Source: an uncultured Clostridia bacterium
GTDB taxonomy: Bacteria > Bacillota > Clostridia > TANB77 > CAG-508
DNA: 64,000 nt
Assembly: GCA_948777935.1 (NCBI GenBank)
Contig: CAQDYY010000006.1
Coordinates: forward strand, 1-64,000
Direction of reading: 5' to 3'
Under the pieces are notes generated by a model. The model did no database searches, was not told the DNA's origin, and saw only the letters and a list, made by a program, of their open reading frames with translations. Both the position numbers and the translations under genes were made by a program. Positions within the stretch are counted from its first letter, which is position 1. The number at the start of each line of letters is the position of its first letter. Positions 18,375 to 27,830 of this stretch are shown here, in pieces.

Positions 18375-20159
18375 ATGGAAAAACAAAGAAATATTACAAA
18401 AATATGCACTACAACCGTAGGGGCAAATTCCATATCTGCCCCAGATGGCATATGTATTAAACGCACTCATGGAATCACCTTGATAGCACTTGTAATAACC
18501 ATCATACTTTTATTGATCTTAGCAGGAGTAGTACTGAACCTAACTTTAGGAGAACATGGAATATTAAAACAGGCACAGCAAGCAGGAGAACAATATAAAA
18601 TAAGTGAAATATTAGAAAAGTTAGAATTAGAAAAAGTGGATTTAGTAGCAAGAAAAAATGGAGAAGTACCAAGTGTAGAAGAATATATAAATCACCTAAT
18701 AAATAAGGGAATAATAACAAGTGCAGATGTAGAAGATATAGATGATAATAATAAAAATATAGTAGTAGAAGGGTATTTATTTTTGGTAGAAAAAGAAGAA
18801 AATGGAAATATAAAAATAACATACCAAGGAAAGCCAGATAATACACCAAGAATAGCGAATTTACAAGTAACAGGGACAACAGTAGATAGTATAAGTGTAA
18901 AGGTAGTAGCAAGTAATGCAAGTGGAGCAAGCTATAAATATAGTATAAAAAATGTAACAACCGGAGAAACAACATTTATAGAAGTAATAACATTAAATAC
19001 AAACGAATATACATTTATAGGGTTAACAATAAACAATGAATATATAATACAAGTAGAGTTAATAACAAGTGAAGGAACAGACATAAAAGAAACAAGTACA
19101 ATAAAAACAGAACCACCCAAAGTAACATCTATAACATTAGATAAAACAAATATAGACTTAGTAAAAGGTGGAACAGATATAATAACTGCAACTATATTAC
19201 CAGAAACTGCAACAGATAAAACGCTAACATGGACAAGTAGTAATGAAGCAGTAGTAACAGTAGATGATTCTGGAAACATAACAGCAGTAGGAGAGGGAGT
19301 AGCAATAATAACAGTAACATCAAATGAAGTAAACACTGTAACAGCAACCTGTAATATAACAGTAACACCACCACCTCCACCAAGTGTAGGAGCAGGAGCA
19401 GATACACACGAAGCACATGAAATACAATACACATGGGAAGAATTAAATGAACTTGCAAAAATAATATCAGATAATTATGGAACAGAAGAAGGAAAAATAA
19501 ATAACAATACAGCAGAAGTAAATGTAAGCATAAATGGAAAGTCTGGAACATTAGGAGTAGGAGACTGGACAACAGTAAATGGCAAACAAGTACGAATTCT
19601 AGGCTTTAACCATGATGAATTAACAAATACAGATGCATATGGAGAAGGAGAAACAAATACATATGCAGGAATTTCATTTGAATATGCAGAACATTTAGAT
19701 GTTTCACGTATGGAAGTTGGTCAATATGCTACAGGTTGGGATGTATGCGAGTTAAGGGGCACATTAAAAAATACAACAATAAGTAAGTTAGAAAATAAAG
19801 ACTATATAAAAGAAGTAGATAAGCAATATATAAAAACTTATAATAATGCAGGAAGTGTAACAACGTCACAAGATAAACTATGGTTATTATCATGTTCAGA
19901 AATATGGAACAATGCAAGCGATAGTCGTTCAGCATATGGATCTGCAATAGCTAAAGAAGGTGAACAATATAAGTACTATGAAGATATAAATGCGAATTGT
20001 AATAATATAAATTCTAATCTTGTAAAATTGAATGGTAATTGGTGGCTTCGATCGCCATTTTATTATAGCGGTGTGTATTGTTGTGTTGACAAAAATGGTA
20101 AGTGTTATCAAGCTAGTGCATGGGACAAAGGTGGGGTTGTGTTAGGATTTGCTGTTTAG
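18375..20159 (+). CDS. surface protein with pilin-like N-terminus, FN3/Ig-like domains and lectin-like C-terminus (paralogue A)
   Basis: 594 aa. A hydrophobic pilin-like helix starts at GITLIALVITIILLLILAG. Next comes a linker, a fibronectin-III-like region (RIANLQVTGTTVDSISVKV), a Big_2 Ig-like domain (VTSITLDKTNIDLVKGGTD to AIITVTS) and a C-terminal domain of the DUF6273/C-type-lectin kind with NWWLRSPF. Compared with its neighbour it has about 30 extra residues between the initial MEK and GITLIAL. They are encoded by sequence that includes GTAGGGGC...GCCCC, the same type as the dispersed intergenic repeat, so a repeat seems to have inserted in frame. If that insert is real, prepilin-peptidase recognition may be changed. 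The last 80 residues diverge sharply from paralogue B. Confidence 0.82.
   Translation: MEKQRNITKICTTTVGANSISAPDGICIKRTHGITLIALVITIILLLILAGVVLNLTLGEHGILKQAQQAGEQYKISEILEKLELEKVDLVARKNGEVPSVEEYINHLINKGIITSADVEDIDDNNKNIVVEGYLFLVEKEENGNIKITYQGKPDNTPRIANLQVTGTTVDSISVKVVASNASGASYKYSIKNVTTGETTFIEVITLNTNEYTFIGLTINNEYIIQVELITSEGTDIKETSTIKTEPPKVTSITLDKTNIDLVKGGTDIITATILPETATDKTLTWTSSNEAVVTVDDSGNITAVGEGVAIITVTSNEVNTVTATCNITVTPPPPPSVGAGADTHEAHEIQYTWEELNELAKIISDNYGTEEGKINNNTAEVNVSINGKSGTLGVGDWTTVNGKQVRILGFNHDELTNTDAYGEGETNTYAGISFEYAEHLDVSRMEVGQYATGWDVCELRGTLKNTTISKLENKDYIKEVDKQYIKTYNNAGSVTTSQDKLWLLSCSEIWNNASDSRSAYGSAIAKEGEQYKYYEDINANCNNINSNLVKLNGNWWLRSPFYYSGVYCCVDKNGKCYQASAWDKGGVVLGFAV
19905..20159 (+). 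other. candidate variable region of paralogue A
   Basis: The rest of the gene is highly similar to paralogue B. From just after SEIWNN onward, conservation is patchy: EGEQYK, NANCNN and WLRSP are shared, while intervening positions differ. Many differing codons are AAT, TAT, AGC, AGT or GGT, the type made by adenine-directed mutagenesis. This resembles a diversity-generating retroelement (DGR) target, but no template repeat or reverse transcriptase is in the window. Confidence 0.4.
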
Positions 20160-20322
20160 TAGGGATTGTTGGAACTGCTATGGAACTAGGAATCTTTATG
20201 TAATAAAAATGTAATGTGCAAGCTATTGACAAAGTAATATAAGTGGATATAATATGTATACGTGGTAGCAAAAAAGGAATACTAAAAGAAGAAAAAATAC
20301 AAACGAAAAGGAGAAGAAGAAA

Positions 20323-22074
20323 ATGGAGAAGAAAAACGGAATCACCTTGATTGCACTTGTAATAACAATTATATTATTATTGATCTTAGCAGGAGTAGTA
20401 CTAAACCTAACACTAGGAGAGCATGGAATATTAAAAAAGGCACAGCAAGCAGGAGAACAATATAAAATAAGTGAAATATTAGAAAAGCTAGAATTAGAAA
20501 AAGTAGATCTATATGCAAGAATGAATGGACAAACACCAAATGTACAAGAATATGTAAACCACCTAATAAATAAGGGAATAATAACAAGTGCAGATGTAGA
20601 AGATATAGATAACAATACAAAAAACATAGTAGTAGAAGGATATGTATTTACAGTAGTAGAAGAAAATGGAAATATAAAAATAACATACCAAGGAAAGCCA
20701 GATAATAAACCAAGAATAGCGAGTTTGCAAGTAACAGGGACAACAATAAATAGTATAAGTGTAAAGGTTGTAGCATCAAATGCGGATGGAGCAAGTTATA
20801 AATATAGTATAAAAAATGTAACAACTGGAGAAACGACATTTATAGAAGTAACAACATTAAATACAAACGAATATACATTTACAGGGTTAACAATAAACAA
20901 TGAATATATAATACAAGTAGAGTTAATAACAGCAGATGGAGGAGACACAAAAGAAACAGAAGGTATAAAAACAGAGCCACCAAAAGTAACAACTATAACA
21001 TTAGATAAAACAAATATAGATTTAGTAAAAGGTGGAACAGATATAATAACTGCAACAGTACTACCAGAAACTGCAATAGATAAAACAATAACATGGACAA
21101 GTAGTAATGAGACAGTAGTAACAGTAGATGATTCTGGAAATATAATAGCAGTAGGAGAAGGAGTAGCAATAATAACAGTAACATCAAATGAAGTAAACAC
21201 TGTAACAGCGACCTGTAATATAACAGTAACAGTGCCACCACCACCTACAATTGGAGTAGGAGCAGATACACATACAGCAAAAGAAATACCATATACATGG
21301 GACGAATTAAGTAGGATTGCAAAAGTAATATCAGATAATTATGGAACAGAAGCAGAACAAATAAACAATGACACAGAAGAAGTAGCAGTAAGTATAGATG
21401 GGAAATCAGATACACTAGGAATAGGAGACTGGACAACAGTAGAAATTGATGGAGTAGATTATCAAGTACGAATAATAGGATTTAACCATGATGAGCTAGC
21501 AACTTCAAGAGTAAATGAAGATGGAACAACGACTACAATTGCACCACAATATGGAAATGGAACAACAAATATCTATGCAGGAATAAGCTTTGAATATATG
21601 GATTATATAATGACTGCAAAAATCAACAATAGCAATACAAATGCTGATGGGTGGGATGCATGTGCATTAAGAGTAACATTAAATAGTACAACATATGATA
21701 ATTTAGAAAATAAAGAATATATAAAAGAAGTTAATAAACAATATATAGCAACATATAATGATGCAAATAGTGTAACTGTATCACAAGATAAATTATGGTT
21801 ATTATCATGTTCAGAGATTTGGAATAATGGTCGAAATGGTGGGGTTTATGGCTTTGCAGTAGCAAAAGAGGGGGAACAATATAAATTATATAAAAATATT
21901 AATGCAAATTGTAATAATTCGAATGCCAATTTATTGAAAAGTAAAGTGTATAAATGGCTTCGCTCTCCTAGCTGTAATAATAATTCGCTTTTTTGTGTTG
22001 TAAATGTGGATGGTAGTGGTGGCGTAGACCCTAGTACTACTGTTCGCCATGTATTACCAGCTTTTTCTATATAG
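20323..22074 (+). CDS. surface protein with pilin-like N-terminus, FN3/Ig-like domains and lectin-like C-terminus (paralogue B)
   Basis: 583 aa, tandem duplicate of the preceding gene. It has the short normal leader MEKKNGITLIALVIT, so position +1 after Gly would be the mature N-terminus if a prepilin peptidase acts. The FN3-like region, Big_2 domain and C-terminal DUF6273-like domain occur in the same order. The central part has an insertion relative to A (VDYQVRIIGFNHDELATSR...). The C-terminus KWLRSPSCNNNSLFCVV differs from A. Probably displayed on the cell surface for adhesion; ligand unknown. Confidence 0.85.
   Translation: MEKKNGITLIALVITIILLLILAGVVLNLTLGEHGILKKAQQAGEQYKISEILEKLELEKVDLYARMNGQTPNVQEYVNHLINKGIITSADVEDIDNNTKNIVVEGYVFTVVEENGNIKITYQGKPDNKPRIASLQVTGTTINSISVKVVASNADGASYKYSIKNVTTGETTFIEVTTLNTNEYTFTGLTINNEYIIQVELITADGGDTKETEGIKTEPPKVTTITLDKTNIDLVKGGTDIITATVLPETAIDKTITWTSSNETVVTVDDSGNIIAVGEGVAIITVTSNEVNTVTATCNITVTVPPPPTIGVGADTHTAKEIPYTWDELSRIAKVISDNYGTEAEQINNDTEEVAVSIDGKSDTLGIGDWTTVEIDGVDYQVRIIGFNHDELATSRVNEDGTTTTIAPQYGNGTTNIYAGISFEYMDYIMTAKINNSNTNADGWDACALRVTLNSTTYDNLENKEYIKEVNKQYIATYNDANSVTVSQDKLWLLSCSEIWNNGRNGGVYGFAVAKEGEQYKLYKNINANCNNSNANLLKSKVYKWLRSPSCNNNSLFCVVNVDGSGGVDPSTTVRHVLPAFSI
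21815..22074 (+). other. candidate variable region of paralogue B
   Basis: Counterpart of 19905-20159. Framework segments (EGEQYK, NANCNN, WLRSP) are kept, and intervening Asn, Ser, Gly and Tyr codons differ. The final residues LPAFSI match the usual PAF(C/S)I end of DUF6273 domains, whereas paralogue A ends GFAV. Confidence 0.4.
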
Positions 22075-22393
22075 TGATAGTATAAACTTTTGTATAACAT
22101 GCAAGGAAATAAGCAAAAAATTTTAAAATAAAAGGCGTTATCAGTAACATACTAGATAGTGCCCTTTTATTGTATATGGGAATACTCTAATTTAAGTTAA
22201 AAAGTAGGGGGCTATTATTAATCGCCAGTGTGACAAAATTACTTTTTACACTCATGTGATTCTCATTTTGCTTATTATATTTCTCGACAAAATTTGACAA
22301 ATAGATAAAAAACATCAAAAATTTTATGTGAAGTAGGAGGGAATTAAAAGATATATGTCGAATAGTATATAATATGGAAGAAAGGAAGTTTAT
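22075..22393. other. intergenic region before dnaG
   Basis: 319 nt without an ORF. It holds a degenerate copy of the GTAGGGGG...ATTAATCGCC repeat near 22207-22229 and a possible extended -10 (GTATATAATATGG, near 22364) shortly before dnaG. AGAAAGGAAG precedes the dnaG ATG. Confidence 0.5.
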
Positions 22394-24178
22394 ATGGCAC
22401 GATATAGTGATGAGTTAGTCGATGAAATAAGAAACAGCAATGATATCGTAGATGTGATATCACAATATGTAGTGTTAAAAAGAAGTGGTAGAAATTTTTT
22501 TGGACTATGTCCATTTCATAGAGAAAAATCCCCTTCTTTTTCTGTGTCGCCAGATAAACAAATCTTTCACTGTTTTGGGTGCGGAGTAGGTGGAGACGTT
22601 ATCCATTTTGTAAGCAAAATTGAAAATTTAGATTTTAAACAAGCAATAGAAGCACTAGCAGAAAAAAGTGGAATTAATTTACCAATACTTGCAGATGGGC
22701 AAGATGCTGAGAAAATAAGATTAAAAGAAAGAGTATATGAAATTAACAAAATTACAGCACAATTTTTTCATGAAAACCTGTATAAACCTTCTGCAAAACT
22801 GGCACAAGACTATGTAAAAAAGAGAAAACTAGATAACAATACACTAAAAACATTTCAAATTGGGTTTTCTACAAATTATGATGAACTTTATCAAAAACTA
22901 AAACAAGAGGGCTTTACAGATGAAGAAATATTAGCATCAAGCTTAATAGGAAAATCATCAAAAGGTCAGTTTTATGATAAATTTAAAACAAGGCTTATGT
23001 TTCCAATAAAAGATGTACAAGATAGAGTTATTGCATTTGGTGGAAGAGTTTTAGATGATAGTAAACCCAAATATATTAATTCGCCAGAAAATATTGTATA
23101 TAGTAAAGGAAGAAACCTATTTGGACTAAATATAGCTAAAAAAAGTGGAAAAGACAAAATAATTATGGTAGAAGGATATATGGATGCAATATCACTTTAT
23201 CAAAGAGGAATTACAAATGTAGTAGCATCACTTGGAACAGCCTTAACAGAAGGACAAGGAAGATTACTTAGAAAATATGCATCACAAGTAATTATAGGGT
23301 ACGATTCAGATGGAGCAGGACAAGCAGCAACTATGCGTGGAATGGAAATTTTACAAAATCTAGGTTGTGATATTCGTATTTTACAGTTAGATGGAGATGC
23401 AAAAGATCCAGATGAATATGTTATAAAATATGGCAGTGGTAGGCTTGAAAAATGTGTAGAAAATGCTATTTCATTAGTAGAGTTTAAAGTAAAGACATTA
23501 AAAAAATCTATGAATATACAAACAGCAAGTGATAAAATCAAATTTTTAAATGAAATTGTTAAAATACTATCAAAAGTGGATAATAGTATAGAGCGTGAAA
23601 TTTATATAGATAGAATAGCTAAAGATTATGGAATATCCAAAGAAGCGATTTATGCAGAAGCAAATAAAATGGCATATAAAGAACATAGAGGTATTAAGGC
23701 TATTGAAAGACCAATTGCAAAACAAGTAGAAAATAAAAGAAAAGAAGAAAATAGCGATGCACTAATAAAAAGAGAAAATATGATTATATCATTACTAATT
23801 AATCCAGAAATAGATGCAAATTTAAGAATTATGGAAAAAATACAACCAGAAGATTTTAAACTAGAAGAAAATAGAAAAATTGCAAAAAGACTGTATGAAC
23901 ATTTACAAAAAGGAAATAGTAATAGTAATGTTATAAATTTATTTAATGAAGAAAATTTAATTAATCATATTACAAGCATTATGGCAGATGATTATGAAAT
24001 TTTAGATAATAAAAAAGCAATAGATGATTTTATTAATTTATATGAAAAAGAAAAATTAACAAATGAAAAAAATGAAATTGTAAAACAATTAGAAAATAAA
24101 GATATTGAAAAAGATGAGGCAAAAGCATTAGAAGAAAGATTAAGTGAAATTATCATTAAAATAGCCAAAATGAAATAG
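22394..24178 (+). CDS. dnaG: DNA primase
   Basis: 594 aa. The zinc-binding domain shows CPFHREKSPSFSVSPDK and CFGCGVGGD (CHC2 type). The TOPRIM core has MVEGYMDAIS and GYDSDGAGQAA. The C-terminal helical domain would bind DnaB. It makes RNA primers for replication. Twelve nucleotides separate it from rpoD, the classic dnaG-rpoD macromolecular-synthesis operon. TGC GGA here is an ordinary Cys-Gly pair. Confidence 0.97.
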   Translation: MARYSDELVDEIRNSNDIVDVISQYVVLKRSGRNFFGLCPFHREKSPSFSVSPDKQIFHCFGCGVGGDVIHFVSKIENLDFKQAIEALAEKSGINLPILADGQDAEKIRLKERVYEINKITAQFFHENLYKPSAKLAQDYVKKRKLDNNTLKTFQIGFSTNYDELYQKLKQEGFTDEEILASSLIGKSSKGQFYDKFKTRLMFPIKDVQDRVIAFGGRVLDDSKPKYINSPENIVYSKGRNLFGLNIAKKSGKDKIIMVEGYMDAISLYQRGITNVVASLGTALTEGQGRLLRKYASQVIIGYDSDGAGQAATMRGMEILQNLGCDIRILQLDGDAKDPDEYVIKYGSGRLEKCVENAISLVEFKVKTLKKSMNIQTASDKIKFLNEIVKILSKVDNSIEREIYIDRIAKDYGISKEAIYAEANKMAYKEHRGIKAIERPIAKQVENKRKEENSDALIKRENMIISLLINPEIDANLRIMEKIQPEDFKLEENRKIAKRLYEHLQKGNSNSNVINLFNEENLINHITSIMADDYEILDNKKAIDDFINLYEKEKLTNEKNEIVKQLENKDIEKDEAKALEERLSEIIIKIAKMK

Positions 24179-24190
24179 GAGGAGAGAAAA

Positions 24191-25483
24191 ATGGCTGAAA
24201 AAGAAGCTAAAAAAGCAAAAAATAAGGAAAAAGAAAATGTAACTATTAATCAAGAAGAGTTAGTAAAAAAAGAAAAGAACATTGAAGATATAGGGGCAGG
24301 CACCTCTCGTCCCAAAAAGAAAACTAAAAAAACAGAAAATGATGAAGAAACAGATGCAAAGCTTAGTGAAAACATAGAAGAAAAAGATAATAATATAGAA
24401 CAATCATTAGCAGATGAGAAAGTAAAAACTATATTAGAAAAGGCGAAAAAACAAGGAAAAATAACATATGGTGAAATTGCCTCAGAATTAGATGATGCAA
24501 ATCCTGATGAAATAGAAAAAGTTTTTGATGCTTTTGAAGAATTAAATGTAGATTTAAAAGAAGATTTAGATGATGAAGAGCCAGATTTAGAAGACTTAGA
24601 AGAAGTAGAAGATATTAAAATAGAAGAAATAAACTTAAGCACATTAGAAGGTGTTAGTACAGATGACCCTGTTAGAATGTATTTACGTGAAATTGGAAGA
24701 ATTCCACTTTTAAGCTATGAAGAAGAACTAGAAATTGCAGAAAAAGTATTAGAGGGTGATGAAGAAGCAAAACAAAGATTAGCAGAATCAAACCTAAGAT
24801 TAGTAGTTAGTATTGCAAAAAAATATGTTGGAAGAGGAATGTTATTTTTAGACTTAATACAAGAAGGAAATATGGGACTAATAAAAGCAGTAGACAAATT
24901 TGACTATAAAAAAGGATTCAAGTTTAGCACATATGCAACATGGTGGATTCGTCAAGCAATTACAAGAGCAATTGCAGACCAAGCAAGAACTATTCGTATA
25001 CCAGTTCATATGGTAGAAACAATTAACAAATTAATTCGTACATCTAGGCATTTGTTACAAAAATTAGGACGTGAACCAAGTCCAGAGGAAATTGCAGAAG
25101 AATTAGAAATGCCAGTAGAAAAAGTTATGGAAATTCAAAAAATTGCACAAGACCCAGTATCATTAGAAACACCAATAGGAGAAGAGGATGATAGCCATTT
25201 AGGAGATTTTATACAAGATGAAGACAGTCCAGCACCACATGATTCTGCAGCATATACACTATTAAAAGAGCAACTAGAAGAAGTAATGAATACATTAACA
25301 CCAAGAGAAGCAAAAGTATTAAAACTAAGATTTGGATTAGAAGATGGAAAAGCAAGAACATTAGAAGAAGTAGGAAGAGAATTTGCTGTAACACGTGAAA
25401 GAATAAGACAAATTGAGGCAAAGGCACTAAGAAAATTAAGGCATCCAAGTAGAAGTAAAAAACTAAGAGATTATATGAATTAG
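24191..25483 (+). CDS. rpoD: primary sigma factor SigA
   Basis: 430 aa. An acidic/lysine-rich N-terminus (region 1.1, residues about 70-135) precedes region 1.2 (DPVRMYLREIGRIPLL), region 2 (NLRLVVSIAKKYVGRGMLFLD, then STYATWWIRQAITRAIADQ), region 3, and region 4 with VTRERIRQIEAKALRKLRHP. It directs housekeeping transcription. The segment GAGTSRP (near residue 36) is encoded by TAGGGGCAGGCACC-like sequence resembling dispersed repeats, in a low-complexity linker where insertion would be tolerated. Confidence 0.97.
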   Translation: MAEKEAKKAKNKEKENVTINQEELVKKEKNIEDIGAGTSRPKKKTKKTENDEETDAKLSENIEEKDNNIEQSLADEKVKTILEKAKKQGKITYGEIASELDDANPDEIEKVFDAFEELNVDLKEDLDDEEPDLEDLEEVEDIKIEEINLSTLEGVSTDDPVRMYLREIGRIPLLSYEEELEIAEKVLEGDEEAKQRLAESNLRLVVSIAKKYVGRGMLFLDLIQEGNMGLIKAVDKFDYKKGFKFSTYATWWIRQAITRAIADQARTIRIPVHMVETINKLIRTSRHLLQKLGREPSPEEIAEELEMPVEKVMEIQKIAQDPVSLETPIGEEDDSHLGDFIQDEDSPAPHDSAAYTLLKEQLEEVMNTLTPREAKVLKLRFGLEDGKARTLEEVGREFAVTRERIRQIEAKALRKLRHPSRSKKLRDYMN

Positions 25484-25499
25484 TGGAAGAAATAGGAAA

Positions 25500-25535
25500 A
25501 AAGAGCAAAAATACTTGATTTTTTTGCTCTTTTAT
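25500..25535 (+). terminator. terminator of dnaG-rpoD
   Basis: AAGAGCAAAAA/TTTTTTGCTCTTTT hairpin with T run. Confidence 0.75.
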
Positions 25536-25584
25536 GTTAATATAAATATGTAATTTATTTTTAAGATAAATTAGGAGGGAAAAG

Positions 25585-25929
25585 ATGGAAAGAGTAGCAG
25601 CTAAAAAAACAGTAAATGGAAAAATATATAATATATTTAAAGCTTTAGCAGAAGGACTTGTAAAAAATGATACTAATCCAAGTAATAACAAAAATATAGA
25701 AAAAGCAGTACAACAAGTAAGAGCAAATGAAACTCCAAATCTTATAGCAAGTAAAGAAAAAGGAGTTCAAGATTATAGTAAAACTATTCCAGAAGAAGGA
25801 AGAGTTGTAGTAAAGGCTAGAATAGATGCTAGAGTAAATGAGAAAGAAGCTATAAGAATATCTAATGAAAAAGCTGAAGAAAAATCTAAACAAAAAGAAA
25901 ATTCACAAAAAGGTAGAGATATAGAATAA
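25585..25929 (+). CDS. hypothetical protein, 114 aa
   Basis: ATG 25585 behind TAGGAGGGA. Lysine- and glutamate-rich, predicted soluble, helical near the start (NGKIYNIFKALAEGLVKND) and likely disordered in the last 40 residues. No family recognised. Between two terminators, so monocistronic. Confidence 0.6.
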   Translation: MERVAAKKTVNGKIYNIFKALAEGLVKNDTNPSNNKNIEKAVQQVRANETPNLIASKEKGVQDYSKTIPEEGRVVVKARIDARVNEKEAIRISNEKAEEKSKQKENSQKGRDIE

Positions 25930-25931
25930 CA

Positions 25932-25970
25932 TAAACAAAGAAAATAATTTTGATTATTTTCTTTGTTTTA
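25932..25970 (+). terminator. Rho-independent terminator
   Basis: AAACAAAGAAAATAA/TTATTTTCTTTGTTT stem, T rich end. Confidence 0.7.
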
Positions 25971-25972
25971 TC

Positions 25973-26001
25973 TTGACAAAAATAGGATATACTAATATAA
26001 T
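25973..26001 (+). promoter_or_regulatory. promoter of tRNA-Met
   Basis: Consensus TTGACA, 17-nt spacer, TATAAT, 22 nt before the tRNA. Confidence 0.8.
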
Positions 26002-26023
26002 AATACACGTTCAAGAAATATAT

Positions 26024-26100
26024 GGCGACGTAGCTCAGTTGGCTAGAGCATCCGGTTCATACCCGGCAGGTCGTAGGTTCAAGTCCCACCGTCGCTACCA
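26024..26100 (+). tRNA. tRNA-Met (CAT), elongator type
   Basis: 77 nt with encoded CCA. The acceptor stem starts GGCGACG and ends CGTCGCT. The D arm is AGCTCAGTTGGCTAGAGC, the anticodon stem CCGG/CCGG encloses TTCATAC (anticodon CAT), and the T arm is GTAGGTTCAAGTCCCAC. The sequence resembles the Bacillus elongator methionine tRNA rather than the initiator. An Ile2 (k2C) identity cannot be fully excluded. The anticodon loop has the normal 7 nt. Confidence 0.93.
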
Positions 26101-26107
26101 AATACTT

Positions 26108-26147
26108 AGAGCCAAGCAGGTTTTAAAAAATCGGTTTGGCTCTATTT
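26108..26147 (+). terminator. terminator after tRNA
   Basis: AGAGCCAA / TTGGCTCT stem followed by ATTTTTG. Confidence 0.7.
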
Positions 26148-26238
26148 TTGTGTAATATAAGAAAAAATAAAAAAATTTAAAATTTTTTGTAACAAATTGT
26201 CATATTCTAGACTCTTATTAGTAAGGGGGAAAAACATA

Positions 26239-26730
26239 TTGGAGCAGAATATAGAGGAAATTTACAAGCAATACTCAAAAATGGTGTATTACTATCTATT
26301 CTGCTTATGCCACAATGAATTTATAGCGGAAGAGCTTACACAAGAGACATTTTTTAGAGCAGTAAAGACAATAGAAAAGTTTAGAAGTGAGTGCAAAATA
26401 CAAGTATGGCTATGCCAAATTGCAAAAAACTTATGGTATAAAGAAACACAAAGAACAAAAAAATTGATAAGTATTTCTATGGATGAAGAAATTGGAGAAA
26501 TAGAGTCTAATAATATAGAAGAAGAATTTATAGAAAAGGAAGAAGAGGCATATGTATACAAACAAATAGAAAAATTAAGCAGTCCACGCAGAGAACTTGT
26601 GTATTTAAGGCTAAAATTAGGATTATCATTTAAGGATTTAGGACCAATGGTAGGAAAGTCTGGGACATGGGCACGAGTAGAATTTTATAGATGGAAACAA
26701 AAAATAATAGAAGAAATGCAAAATAAATAA
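26239..26730 (+). CDS. sigma-70 family RNA polymerase sigma factor (ECF-like)
   Basis: 163 aa from TTG 26239, chosen because AAGGGGGAA precedes it; an upstream frame extension is not needed by the family. Region 2 has EEIYKQYSKMVYYYLFCLC and AEELTQETFFRAVKTIEKF, and region 4 has LSSPRRELVYLRLKLGLSFKDLG. No anti-sigma gene is adjacent. Regulon unknown. Arginine codons are CGC, CGA and AGA; none is CGG. Confidence 0.85.
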   Translation: MEQNIEEIYKQYSKMVYYYLFCLCHNEFIAEELTQETFFRAVKTIEKFRSECKIQVWLCQIAKNLWYKETQRTKKLISISMDEEIGEIESNNIEEEFIEKEEEAYVYKQIEKLSSPRRELVYLRLKLGLSFKDLGPMVGKSGTWARVEFYRWKQKIIEEMQNK

Positions 26731-26787
26731 GAATATTGTTTTACTCCTCATATAATAACTTAAAATAGCGTATATAAATATTATATA

Positions 26788-26817
26788 AAAAGACATTATT
26801 ATAAAAATGTCTTTTTA
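26788..26817 (+). terminator. Rho-independent terminator
   Basis: AAAAAGACATT/AATGTCTTTTT stem downstream of the sigma gene. Confidence 0.7.
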
Positions 26818-27008
26818 TGTGGAAATTGTATATACTTCCAGTCTTAATAGGAAGTTTTAGATTAATAATAGTTTACTATTATTACACAAAATATACAAAT
26901 GAAGTTGAAAAAAATAGAAAAAAATGTCGAAATTTGAAAAATTTTGTAACAAAACTGCATAAAAAAGTCTCTTATATAATAGAAAGATAAAATGAAAGGA
27001 GAAATAAA

Positions 27009-27767
27009 ATGAATCGTTTAGCAGTTTTGCAAAGTAATTTAGAATTTTCAAGAAAAGTAATGAACTATATTATAAGTAGCAATAAAAGAATGTGCATATC
27101 TAGTTTCGCTATTAATCCTAAAGAAATTATGGAGACTATATATGAATTAAAAGCAGGAGACATTTTACTAGTAGATCTAGAGTTGTCGCAAATTAATGTA
27201 TTTGATGTAATTAACAATTTAGAACAAAAGAGTAAAGGAAATACGCCATTTATTATAGCTATTAGTGCAGATATAGAATTATTTAAACAGCTTAAAAAAG
27301 TACCAAATGTATATGCAAAAATAAAAAAACCATGTGCATTTAAAACAATCATTGGTATTGTCGAAGAAATTATAGATGTTTCAGGAGGAAAATGCTATGA
27401 AGAATTGATAAAAGAGGAATTACAAATATTTGATGTAAAAGTTACAACATTAGGATACAAATACATAGTAGATGCGATTGAGCTTTCTTTAGCAAATGAG
27501 AATTTACTAAAAGATATGAAACATATGCTATATGTAAGTATATCAAAAAGACATGATGATGTTAGCATAATAAATATAAAATGGACAATAGAGAAAACTA
27601 TAAGGTCAATAGTTAGATATACAAGTGTAGATGTTATTAAATCATATTTTCATGTAGAATCAGGGGAACATGTAACCCCGAAGATTTTTATTAGCTATAT
27701 TTTAGACAATTTGAGAGATAAAATTGACGAATATCAAGATACTAGTTCAAAGAAATTATATTACTAA
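27009..27767 (+). CDS. Spo0A-like response regulator
   Basis: 252 aa. Residues 1-120 form a divergent receiver domain (LLVDLELSQINVFDV around the expected phospho-Asp, and AKIKKPCAFKTI with the conserved Lys-Pro). Residues 140-245 match the Spo0A C-terminal DNA-binding domain in layout: LGYKYIVDAIELSL, SISKRHDDVSIINIKWTIEKTIRS and TPKIFISYILDNLRDKI. It is probably the sporulation regulator or a paralogue. Divergence in the receiver may alter phosphorylation. Monocistronic. Confidence 0.7.
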   Translation: MNRLAVLQSNLEFSRKVMNYIISSNKRMCISSFAINPKEIMETIYELKAGDILLVDLELSQINVFDVINNLEQKSKGNTPFIIAISADIELFKQLKKVPNVYAKIKKPCAFKTIIGIVEEIIDVSGGKCYEELIKEELQIFDVKVTTLGYKYIVDAIELSLANENLLKDMKHMLYVSISKRHDDVSIINIKWTIEKTIRSIVRYTSVDVIKSYFHVESGEHVTPKIFISYILDNLRDKIDEYQDTSSKKLYY

Positions 27768-27772
27768 GTTTT

Positions 27773-27820
27773 AATATAAAGTAACTATACTCTATTCTTA
27801 GAATATAGTTACTTTATATT
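27773..27820. terminator. bidirectional terminator
   Basis: 17-bp arms AATATAAAGTAACTATA / TATAGTTACTTTATATT between convergent genes. Confidence 0.8.
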
Positions 27821-27830
27821 TTATAAAAAA

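Noticed and set aside
18932..19572. Long minus-strand ORFs opposite the surface-protein genes
   Set aside because: Shadows of low-complexity A-rich coding sequence; they give poly-Leu/Val products without ribosome binding sites.
26024..26100. tRNA with expanded anticodon loop as the CGGN decoder
   Set aside because: The only tRNA in the window is a normal tRNA-Met (CAT) with a 7-nt loop; the presumed decoder must lie elsewhere.
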